Below are positions 1 through 5,029 of a stretch of 5,544 nucleotides of DNA, piece after piece. Under the pieces are notes generated by a model, which searched no databases, had not been told where the DNA came from, and saw only the letters and a program-made list of their open reading frames with translations. Position 1 is the first letter of the stretch; each line of letters opens with the position of its first letter. This DNA comes from JBLHKS01 sp047620505 (lineage in GTDB: Bacteria > Verrucomicrobiota > Verrucomicrobiia > Verrucomicrobiales > DEV007). The position numbers and the translations under genes were made by a program. The stretch covers positions 1 to 5,544 of the forward strand of contig JBLHKS010000334.1 in the NCBI GenBank assembly GCA_047620505.1, given 5' to 3'.

Positions 1-32
1 CAATTTCTAAGGGAAGTTTTCCACACCGTTGC

Positions 33-581
33 ATGGACGCTGCGGTCGCGGCGGAACCAGGCGTGAGCGCGCTCGATTATTCAGGGCCGGCCTGGTCGCC
101 GTATATAGTAGGCGCAGGCATCGGCATTCTCTCGTGGCTCACCTTTTATTTCTCGGATAAGCCAATCGGCGCATCGTCCTTTTATGCGCAAGTGTCAGGC
201 TTCATCGGAAAGTTTTTTGCCAAACGCCATACCGAGTCACTCGTCTACTTCAAAGACAACCCACCGCGCGTGGGCTGGGGATTTGTGTTTGTGCTTTGCG
301 CCATTGTGGGCGGCGCGATTGCCGCCGTCACCGGCCGCGAGTTTGTCAACGAATGGCTTCCGCCTATGTGGACGGCACGCTTCGGCGACAGTATTGCGCT
401 GCGAGCAGGAGTCGCCTTGGGAGGCGGCATTCTCATGGCCTTTGGCGCGCGCCTGGCTGGAGGCTGCACCAGTGGCCACGGCATCAGCGGAACCCTTCAA
501 CTCAACCTCGCCTCATGGATTTCCGTGATTTGCTTTTTCATCGGCGGCATCGTTGTGGCCATGGGTCTATTCAAACTGTGA
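33..581 (+). CDS. YeeE/YedE-family sulfur-compound transporter, first half
   Basis: Integral inner-membrane protein of the YeeE/YedE (Sulf_transp, DUF395) family, whose studied members take up thiosulfate or related sulfur compounds. The 182 residues contain about four hydrophobic segments (roughly 24-40, 80-100, 122-142 and 160-180). The family signature GGCTSGHGISG lies at 143-153, with Cys145 the likely substrate-contacting cysteine. This is only one half of the fused two-repeat transporters; the second half is the next gene, 7 bases downstream, as in split PmpA/PmpB-like pairs. The two presumably form one transporter. The ATG at 33 is the first in the window, but the frame is open back to the left edge and AAGGGA at 9-14 is too far upstream to be an ideal ribosome site. 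The true start may therefore lie before the window. Family assignment is firm; the exact substrate is inferred. Confidence 0.88.
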   Translation: MDAAVAAEPGVSALDYSGPAWSPYIVGAGIGILSWLTFYFSDKPIGASSFYAQVSGFIGKFFAKRHTESLVYFKDNPPRVGWGFVFVLCAIVGGAIAAVTGREFVNEWLPPMWTARFGDSIALRAGVALGGGILMAFGARLAGGCTSGHGISGTLQLNLASWISVICFFIGGIVVAMGLFKL

Positions 582-588
582 GGAATCT

Positions 589-1182
589 ATGATTGATCCT
601 GATAAAACTCTTGAACAAGCGGCGGACATACCCGCGACGCCTGTCGCTGTGGCGCCCAAACTGCTCGCCGGCGCGATTTTTGGTTTGGCGTTTGGCTTTC
701 TTTTGCAGAAAGGCGGCGTCGGAAAATTCAATGTGCTCATCGGCCAACTGCTGCCGCAGGACTTTACCGTCGTGAAGGTCATCGTCACCGCGATCATCGT
801 CGGCATGATTGGCATCTTCACACTGAACCATTTCGGCAAAGTGAACCTGCACATCAAGCCCGCCCGGATCGGCCCCAACATCATCGGTGGGCTCCTCTTC
901 GGCGCGGGCTTCGCGCTCAGTGGTTATTGCCCCGGCACTGCTGCCGCTGCTGTCGGGCAGGGAAGCTGGGACGCGCTGTTCAGCATGGCCGGACTGGTCG
1001 CTGGTTCGTGGATTTTCGCGGAGTCTTCAACGCAGCTGAATAAGACGGTGGGGAAGTGGGGCGATCTCGGCAAAGTTATGCTGCCGGATTTGCTGCATGT
1101 GCCACGTGGGAAGTTTGTGGCCGCCTTTGCCGTGGCGCTCATAGCCCTTCTTGTGCTGTTAGAACGATTCACCACCCGCTGA
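589..1182 (+). CDS. YeeE/YedE-family sulfur-compound transporter, second half (DUF6691-like)
   Basis: Second half of the split transporter, 197 residues. A polar N-terminus of about 22 residues precedes about five hydrophobic segments (24-40, 62-80, 97-112, 128-144, 176-192). The motif GAGFALSGYCPGTAAAA at 106-122 is the YeeE second-repeat signature, with Cys114 matching the cysteine of the partner's GGC motif in a pseudo-twofold arrangement. I chose the ATG at 589 rather than the TTG at 553, because 589 follows AGGA (581-584) closely and gives only 7 bases after the previous stop. The preceding stop TGA overlaps this ribosome site, which suggests translational coupling. By analogy with structurally studied YeeE, cysteines from both halves would line the path for thiosulfate-like substrates. 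The partner and the role are inferred from family and position. Confidence 0.87.
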   Translation: MIDPDKTLEQAADIPATPVAVAPKLLAGAIFGLAFGFLLQKGGVGKFNVLIGQLLPQDFTVVKVIVTAIIVGMIGIFTLNHFGKVNLHIKPARIGPNIIGGLLFGAGFALSGYCPGTAAAAVGQGSWDALFSMAGLVAGSWIFAESSTQLNKTVGKWGDLGKVMLPDLLHVPRGKFVAAFAVALIALLVLLERFTTR

Positions 1183-1210
1183 CCACCACTGGAACAACCA
1201 CGAAAAAGAC

Positions 1211-2551
1211 ATGACCAGCCATCAACAGAGCGGACGGACAAGCGCGCTGATGCTCTTGCTGATGTATGTTGTCATCGTGCTATCGCCGCTGATTCTGGTC
1301 GCGCTGGTCCGCCCGCCAACTGACCACGGATTTATCCACACCGTCGGCAAGAACCTGGCGCTCGTCGGATTCACCATCCTCGCCATGCAGTTCGTGCTCT
1401 CCGCGCGCCTGAAATGGATCGAGCGGCCATTCGGGATGAATATGCTGTTTCACTTTCACAAGGCGATGGCGATTCTCGCTTCCCTGTTGCTTCTGTCGCA
1501 TCCGGCACTCCTGGCGATCGGCAAGGGGGATTGGTCACTCGTCTTGAGTCTGCAAGTGGGGTGGCCAATTTGGCTCGGCCGAATCGCGCTTCTGATCGTG
1601 ATTGTTCACGTGTTGCTCGCGAGCCTTCGCGGTATCATCAAACTGAAATATGAAACGTGGCGTTTCATTCATAATCTCGGCGCGGGGCTGATTCTCCCAC
1701 TCGGCTTTTTCCACAGCTGGAACGCAGGCGGCGATTTCGGGATACTTTGGATGAAATTACTTTGGGTCGCGCTGCTTTGCGTGGTGGGCGCAAGTTATCT
1801 CTGGCATCGGGTTGGGCGCGGGTCGTTGCTGCGACGCCATCCCTATAAAGTGACAAGCGTGCGCGAGGAGGCCGCCCGCGTCTGGACCATCGAACTGACG
1901 CCACCGGAGGGCATTCGGCGTTTCGATTATCTGCCGGGACAGTTCCATTACCTGACCTTTCGACGCGCGCCCCATCTCCCGGTCGAGGAACATCACTGGA
2001 CGATCTCCTCCAGCCCAGCCACTCCCGGCGCGCTTTGTTCGACTATCAAGGAATCCGGCGATTTCACCGCGACCATCGGCGAGACCAAACCGGGCGACAC
2101 CGCCCTTGTTGATGGGCCGTTCGGGCGCTTCTCGTATGCGCTCCATCCCGAGGAGCGGGATCTCGTCTTCATCGCGGGCGGCATCGGCATAACGCCGCTC
2201 ATGAGCATGCTCCGGCACATCCGCGACACGCGCGCCGAACGGACCGTTACGCTGCTCTATGCCAATAGCAGCGAGCGCGACATCGTCTTCCGGGACGAAC
2301 TCGCCGCGATGGAACGCGACGGCGTCGCGGGGTTGAAGGTGACGCATGTGCTGAGCAAGCCTTCGGACAAATGGAAGGGTGAGCGAGGACATCTGGACGA
2401 AGAAACCATCCAGCGCCTGCTCGGACCGGACGCCGCGCGACGTTCCTTCTACCTGTGCGCTCCGCCCGCTCTCCTCAAGCAAACGATCTGGACCTTGCGC
2501 AAAGTCCATGTTCCCACCGCGCGGATTCACTTCGAACGCTTCAGTCTCTAA
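1211..2551 (+). CDS. Ferric-reductase-like transmembrane flavocytochrome with FAD/NAD(P)-binding reductase domain
   Basis: 446-residue membrane oxidoreductase of the ferric reductase/NADPH-oxidase superfamily. The N-terminal half has about six hydrophobic segments (roughly 12-33, 47-65, 78-104, 118-140, 152-170, 177-199). Two His pairs have 14-residue spacing, His83/His97 and His154/His168, the usual layout for two stacked b-type haems. The C-terminal half is a ferredoxin-reductase module: an FAD-binding beta barrel (about 208-310) with LPGQF at 241-245 and HHWTISS at 261-267 in place of the classic RxYS, then a nucleotide-binding fold with AGGIGITP (322-329), a CAPPA motif (416-420) and a terminal FERF (441-444). 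It should move electrons from cytosolic NAD(P)H through FAD and haem across the membrane. It starts 28 bases after the YeeE pair with only a weak purine-rich leader. The final acceptor cannot be read from the sequence; iron, sulfur compounds or oxygen are all possible. Confidence 0.88.
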   Translation: MTSHQQSGRTSALMLLLMYVVIVLSPLILVALVRPPTDHGFIHTVGKNLALVGFTILAMQFVLSARLKWIERPFGMNMLFHFHKAMAILASLLLLSHPALLAIGKGDWSLVLSLQVGWPIWLGRIALLIVIVHVLLASLRGIIKLKYETWRFIHNLGAGLILPLGFFHSWNAGGDFGILWMKLLWVALLCVVGASYLWHRVGRGSLLRRHPYKVTSVREEAARVWTIELTPPEGIRRFDYLPGQFHYLTFRRAPHLPVEEHHWTISSSPATPGALCSTIKESGDFTATIGETKPGDTALVDGPFGRFSYALHPEERDLVFIAGGIGITPLMSMLRHIRDTRAERTVTLLYANSSERDIVFRDELAAMERDGVAGLKVTHVLSKPSDKWKGERGHLDEETIQRLLGPDAARRSFYLCAPPALLKQTIWTLRKVHVPTARIHFERFSL

Positions 2552-2569
2552 CATTCTGCCTGAATTCCG

Positions 2570-2788
2570 ATGCAACCACTCATCAGTCTCAAATCATTCC
2601 TGGCGGTGTTGCTGATCCTGATCGTGACCGCCGCGCTTCTGGTCGCGTATTTTCGCGACTACTCGCCCGGAGCCGCGGGCCACCATCATGCGGTTGGGGG
2701 ACACGGCACGGTGCCTAAGCCCCCAGCGGCGCAATCCCATGAGAAGGGAGATCAGACAGCGGAACCCACGCACCCACACCAACCATGA
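2570..2788 (+). CDS. Small single-pass membrane protein with His-rich tail
   Basis: 72-residue protein that I do not recognise as a named family. It has one strong hydrophobic helix (about 8-28) followed by RDYSPG, then a low-complexity polar tail rich in His, Pro, Gly and Ala. Seven of the last 35 residues are His (38, 39, 40, 45, 57, 68, 70), including GHHHAVGGHG at 37-46. By the positive-inside rule the short N-terminus with Lys8 could be cytoplasmic and the tail external, but charge evidence is slight. The start lies 18 bases after the reductase stop with no good ribosome site. The stop TGA overlaps an ATG (ATGA, 2785-2788). Its place after a sulfur transporter and a transmembrane reductase suggests an accessory subunit or a metal- or haem-handling role; this is inference only. 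Confidence 0.6.
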   Translation: MQPLISLKSFLAVLLILIVTAALLVAYFRDYSPGAAGHHHAVGGHGTVPKPPAAQSHEKGDQTAEPTHPHQP

Positions 2789-2823
2789 GGATCCTGCCGT
2801 TAGAGAATAAACAAAGACCATGA
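2785..2823 (+). other. 12-codon minicistron linking two ATGA overlaps
   Basis: A tiny frame (MRILPLENKQRP) begins in the ATGA that ends the His-rich gene and itself ends in a second ATGA (2820-2823) that opens the next frame. It may be a coupling device or pure chance. No protein function is claimed. Confidence 0.2.
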
Positions 2824-2921
2824 ACAAATCCAAATTCCGGTGGCGTCGCTCGCTCCTCGCTAAACCACCGCTAATCGCTTTCAGAGCCTCCTGCTTGCCT
2901 TCGCGCTGACTTCACAATTTA
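2820..2921 (+). pseudogene. 5' remnant of a secreted-protein gene (signal peptide, frame broken)
   Basis: The ATG at 2820 opens a 29-codon frame ending at 2909. Its start, MNKSKFRWRRSLLAKPPLIAF, is a strongly basic n-region. The next codons fit only in the +2 frame, where they read QSLLLAFALTSQF, a typical hydrophobic signal-peptide core. One extra base near 2880-2883 would join the two into a single secretion signal of about 34 residues. After about 2921 the shifted frame no longer looks like a protein and ends at TAA 2993-2995. It may be the original N-terminus of the hydrolase gene that begins visibly at 3019: joined, the locus 2820-4439 would encode about 540 residues, a length I recall as normal for that hydrolase family. 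The signal-peptide shape is visible; the link to the hydrolase is inference. Confidence 0.45.
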
Positions 2922-2925
2922 TAAT
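2895..2925 (+). promoter_or_regulatory. Candidate sigma70-type promoter
   Basis: A perfect TATAAT at 2920-2925 is preceded by TTGCCT at 2895-2900 (four of six consensus bases) with a 19-base spacer, slightly long. It lies in the most AT-rich stretch near here, about 95 bases upstream of the hydrolase frame. The hexamers overlap the broken signal-peptide frame, so this could be chance. Confidence 0.3.
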
Positions 2926-3018
2926 AATCGGGAGAATAACACCCAAGCGTTATAGGCAAAGTAGAAATCCCACATTCTCATCAATACTCAGCTAAGAGAT
3001 CCAGCAAGCCCAGAGGAA

Positions 3019-3567
3019 ATGGCAACACGGCCAGGACCAGCCAGAGATACGGTACTGGAAATGGAGCGAGCTATGGTCGACCCCCGGAGGCTGGAGCCCG
3101 GCCCCTTTCGCTTCACTTGCGAGGGAGAAATTCTCGAGTTCCAACCTTCGAACGAATCCACCTACGCGCCGGGCTACTTCGACCGGATCATCGCAGCGGA
3201 GTCGATCGAAGAAACCGGCATGGTTCGCAAGATCCGAACCGGCAGTGGCGCCGCCCTTGTGGGTATCCGGGAACAGCGCCCGGAACGCGCCGCGGAGATG
3301 GCGTTTGTTCCCGATCGTGGCTTCCATTTGCCCGCCACCCTAACGATTGACTCTTGCCGAAAAAATTTTAGTGTTACTTCCGTTACCCTCTCCCTGCGAA
3401 ATCCGCTGTTGAGGGAGAGTGTCACGGTCGGTGGACGTAGCCTTCCCCTCGCCGCCGACCTTTCAGCTCCTATCGCCGTCTACCTAAAAAGAATCAACGA
3501 GACGAAATCGGGCCTGGACGGTTTTTCAAAGCGGACGACCGGGACATGGAGTCGGGAATTTTCCTGA
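3019..3567 (+). CDS. N-terminal fragment of a split alpha/beta hydrolase
   Basis: 182-residue frame giving the non-catalytic N-terminal part of the hydrolase encoded downstream. Features I recall from intact relatives are TYAPGYFDRIIAAESI (48-63), a GSGAALVGIRE stretch (75-85), and VTVGGRSLPLAADLSAPIAV (135-154), which normally comes just before the hydrolase fold. The last 13 residues (from S170, SKRTTGTWSREFS) look out of frame, while frame 0 continues sensibly. No signal peptide is present, although the family is usually exported, so the N-terminus is probably missing. The start is uncertain: ATG 3019 has GAGG only 2 bases upstream, ATG 3061 is also in frame, and ATG 3073 has GGAG (3063-3066) at better spacing. 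It overlaps the next frame by 22 bases. Translation alone would yield a domain without an active site. Confidence 0.55.
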   Translation: MATRPGPARDTVLEMERAMVDPRRLEPGPFRFTCEGEILEFQPSNESTYAPGYFDRIIAAESIEETGMVRKIRTGSGAALVGIREQRPERAAEMAFVPDRGFHLPATLTIDSCRKNFSVTSVTLSLRNPLLRESVTVGGRSLPLAADLSAPIAVYLKRINETKSGLDGFSKRTTGTWSREFS

Positions 3568-4376
3568 CTGAGCCTTACGATCCTAACCGGATTCCGGTGC
3601 TGCTCGTTCACGGTTTGATTTCGACGCCCATTATCTGGCGGGACATCGTTCCGGAGATGCTGTCCGACCCGCAGATCGCGCGGCGTTTCCAGTTCATATT
3701 CTTCACTTACCCGAGCAGCTACCCGATCGAACAGTCGGCCCAACTGCTCCGTGAAGAGTTAGCCGCCCTGCGCGAAAAATATGATCCGAATGGGAACGAC
3801 CCGCGCACGACCAACATGGTGGCAATCGGTCACAGCATGGGAGGCGTTCTCGTCCGCACCCTCGTGGCCGAGATCGGCGACAATCTCTGGAAACAGTTCA
3901 ACGACGAGCCTTTCGACCAGGCGAATGTCTCTTCGCGGCAGGAGGAAATCCGTGGACTGGTCTTCTTTGAGCCGGATCCCGCGGTGCGACGCGCCATTTT
4001 CATCGCTACCCCGCACCGTGGTGCCGAGCTTGCCGAGAAAGGGTCCTTGAATCTGATTTCTCGGGTCGCAAAATTGCCGGGTGGCGTTATGCGATCGACG
4101 ATGAATCTCCACGATCCCCGCGTTTCTCAGGATCTGAACCCAACTATCGAAATCGGCAAGAAAACGACCAGCGTCCAGTTCCTTCAGCCCGGAAGCCCCA
4201 TCATGGAGGCACTGGATGTGTCTCCCTATCGAACTGGCCTCGTTTATCATTCGATCATCGGCGATCGCGGCAACGGCGACACTCCGAACAGCTCGGACGG
4301 CCTTGTGGAATACTGGAGCTCCCACCAGGACGGAGCGGTGTCGGAACTCATCGTTCCGCTCGGTCACAAGGCGTAG
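3546..4376 (+). CDS. Alpha/beta hydrolase (lipase/esterase-like) catalytic domain
   Basis: 276-residue alpha/beta-hydrolase core. VHGLIST at 21-27 forms the usual oxyanion-hole HG motif, and GHSMGG at 95-100 is the nucleophile elbow with Ser97. ATPHRGAELA (154-163) is typical of lipase/PGAP1-like members. Asp251 in NSSDGLVEYW and His274 in VPLGHKA complete a plausible triad. The substrate is unknown; an ester, lipid or acyl group is the family expectation. ATG 3546 lacks a convincing ribosome site, and the frame is open and family-like upstream of it (FFKADDRD), so this is probably not an independent gene start. The stop is TAG, and 20 further family-like codons follow in frame to TGA at 4437-4439. 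His274 sits just three residues before the stop, so a shortened enzyme could keep its triad but would lose the final helix. Confidence 0.7.
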   Translation: MESGIFLTEPYDPNRIPVLLVHGLISTPIIWRDIVPEMLSDPQIARRFQFIFFTYPSSYPIEQSAQLLREELAALREKYDPNGNDPRTTNMVAIGHSMGGVLVRTLVAEIGDNLWKQFNDEPFDQANVSSRQEEIRGLVFFEPDPAVRRAIFIATPHRGAELAEKGSLNLISRVAKLPGGVMRSTMNLHDPRVSQDLNPTIEIGKKTTSVQFLQPGSPIMEALDVSPYRTGLVYHSIIGDRGNGDTPNSSDGLVEYWSSHQDGAVSELIVPLGHKA

Positions 4377-4506
4377 GAGTCACCCCTCGCCATCGCGGAA
4401 GTGAAGCGGATCCTCCGGGCGCATGGCGGCATTCGCTGATCATGGGGGGCGGGGCGCAGGCGCAATTGGGTTGAAATCCATTCCGAATACCAGGATCATT
4501 AGTTAG

Positions 4507-4700
4507 TTAGCCTTTGGGCTGGCGAACTTCCAAACTATCGTGTCGGTGGCGGCAGCTCTTGCGAAAACGAACGGTGCCAATCGCGATCGCGATGATCAGG
4601 ATCGCGGCCAACACTGCGCACAGCACGGCGATGGCGCGGCCCCGGGAAATCAACAACCTCAGAGGCTCTGATGGCGCCGAATTTCCCTACTCTTCGCCAT
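4507..4700 (-). pseudogene. Small single-pass membrane protein gene with apparent frameshift
   Basis: On the minus strand an ATG at 4700-4698, inside the end of the lipoprotein gene (14-base overlap), opens MAKSREIRRHQSL and stops at TGA (4661-4659). A frame shifted by one base continues LRLLISRGRAIAVLCAV and on through a long hydrophobic run with basic RFRKSCRHRH after it, ending at TAA 4509-4507. One extra base near 4660 would give a 64-residue protein with a basic N-terminus and one membrane helix (about 24-43). The second part has no convincing start of its own: TTG at 4656 has GAGG directly abutting it. Codon choice in the 4507-4656 part is GC-rich at third positions, like real coding sequence. 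I do not recognise the family. It could also be an in-frame extension of the lipoprotein past its TAG. Confidence 0.42.
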
Positions 4701-4836
4701 CGACCGATTCTTTCAGGTCTTCGACAGCGTCGTCAATTTTTTCGCCCAATTCTTCGGCCGGTCCTTTTTTCTGGCACGCCGGAATTGTCACGGCCAGCGC
4801 CGTCGCGAATACTATCAAAAGTAGGGTATGTCTCAT
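4687..4836 (-). CDS. Small acidic lipoprotein
   Basis: 49-residue protein on the minus strand. Signal peptide MRHTLLLIVFATALAVTIPA has a short basic n-region and a hydrophobic core, and ends in a lipobox IPAC with Cys21 as the lipidation site. The mature part, CQKKGPAEELGEKIDDAVED and onward, is highly charged and predicted helical, with GPAEELGEKIDDAV resembling small bacterial lipoproteins carrying the same GPAEkaGekID-type repeat. Function is unknown; such proteins are anchored in the outer or inner membrane facing the periplasm. There is no clear ribosome site upstream of ATG 4836-4834. It ends in TAG (4689-4687), and the frame stays open for another 59 codons. It overlaps the start of the next minus-strand gene and is transcribed divergently from the LapA-like gene. 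Confidence 0.72.
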   Translation of the reverse strand: MRHTLLLIVFATALAVTIPACQKKGPAEELGEKIDDAVEDLKESVDGEE

Positions 4837-4872
4837 TGGTGTTTGAATTGAAATAGCTAGTAGCTACAATAG

Positions 4873-4894
4873 ATGGCGCGCGGGGCTCCGCCAT
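4873..4894. repeat. Hairpin-forming inverted repeat
   Basis: ATGGCG (4873-4878) and CGCCAT (4889-4894) are perfect 6-base inverted arms around a GC-rich 10-base loop in the divergent intergenic region. It touches the left arm of the larger inverted repeat. It could be an operator, an RNA hairpin in the lipoprotein leader, or part of a repeat element. Confidence 0.4.
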
Positions 4895-4995
4895 GGGGTG
4901 TAACCCTACTTTATTCAGAAAATCCATTCGCTAGAACCGGAAACGGAAAAAGCTCGAGCGCAGGAAGAGTTATCGATGGTAGGGTTTCACCCCAT
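4893..4995. repeat. 17-bp imperfect inverted repeat in divergent intergenic region
   Basis: The left arm ATGGGGTGTAACCCTAC (4893-4909) is the reverse complement of the right arm GTAGGGTTTCACCCCAT (4979-4995) at 16 of 17 positions, with 69 bases between them. The right arm has its own small palindrome (CGATGG 4974-4979, CCATCG 4992-4997). A third partial copy, GTAGGGT, occurs at 4821-4827. The pair lies between the divergent lipoprotein and LapA-like genes. It could be a MITE-like remnant, a REP-type element or a pair of operator sites; no transposase is present. Confidence 0.55.
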
Positions 4996-5029
4996 CGCAA
5001 TTCCAAGGAAAGTGCTCGATCATGGATGC

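Larger units (their letters stand above)
2820..4439 (+). pseudogene. Alpha/beta hydrolase gene disrupted by a frameshift and a late amber codon
   Basis: This entry joins the two fragments listed separately (3019-3567 and 3546-4376). Frame 1 reads through GLDGF up to about 3525. From the same T5 run (3522-3526) the other frame reads FFKADDRDMESGIFLTEPYD, a smooth continuation into the hydrolase core, so one missing T is the simplest repair. At 4374-4376 a TAG follows PLGHKA; the same frame continues ESPLAIAEVKRILRAHGGIR and ends at TGA 4437-4439, a good helical C-terminus for the family. TAG is one C-to-T change from CAG (Gln). The repaired protein from 3019 would be 473 residues, or 452 if it ends at TAG. 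Upstream of 3019 the same frame has TAG at 2953 and 2962, so the N-terminal region also appears damaged. The alternatives are sequencing error, programmed -1 slippage, or two functional proteins. Confidence 0.6.

Noticed and set aside
553..588. TTG start at 553 for the second YeeE half
   Set aside because: It overlaps the upstream gene and adds 12 residues without hydrophobic or conserved character; ATG 589 has AGGA just upstream.
1757..2575. Long minus-strand open frame of 272 codons opposite the reductase
   Set aside because: It is the antisense shadow of a clearly recognisable reductase; its translation is rich in Arg and low-complexity with no family motif.
3759..4367. 202-codon minus-strand frame opposite the hydrolase
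   Set aside because: Shadow of the hydrolase core on the opposite strand; no membrane segments, motifs or sensible start context.
4498..4510. ATTAGTTAGTTAG tandem repeat as a possible att site or array
   Set aside because: Only three 4-base units, no flanking integrase, and it simply supplies stops at the end of a minus-strand frame.
4514..4846. Plus-strand 110-codon frame
   Set aside because: Composition is Ser/Arg-rich and unlike a protein family, while the minus strand gives a lipoprotein with lipobox over the same bases.
4854..4866. TAGCTAGTAGCTA palindromic direct repeat as an operator
   Set aside because: Short, self-palindromic and low in information; no second copy elsewhere in the window.
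4976..5029. N-terminal extension of the LapA-like protein from ATG 4976
   Set aside because: The added residues come from the arm of an inverted repeat and separate no known feature; ATG 5030 gives a normal basic start before the first membrane helix.
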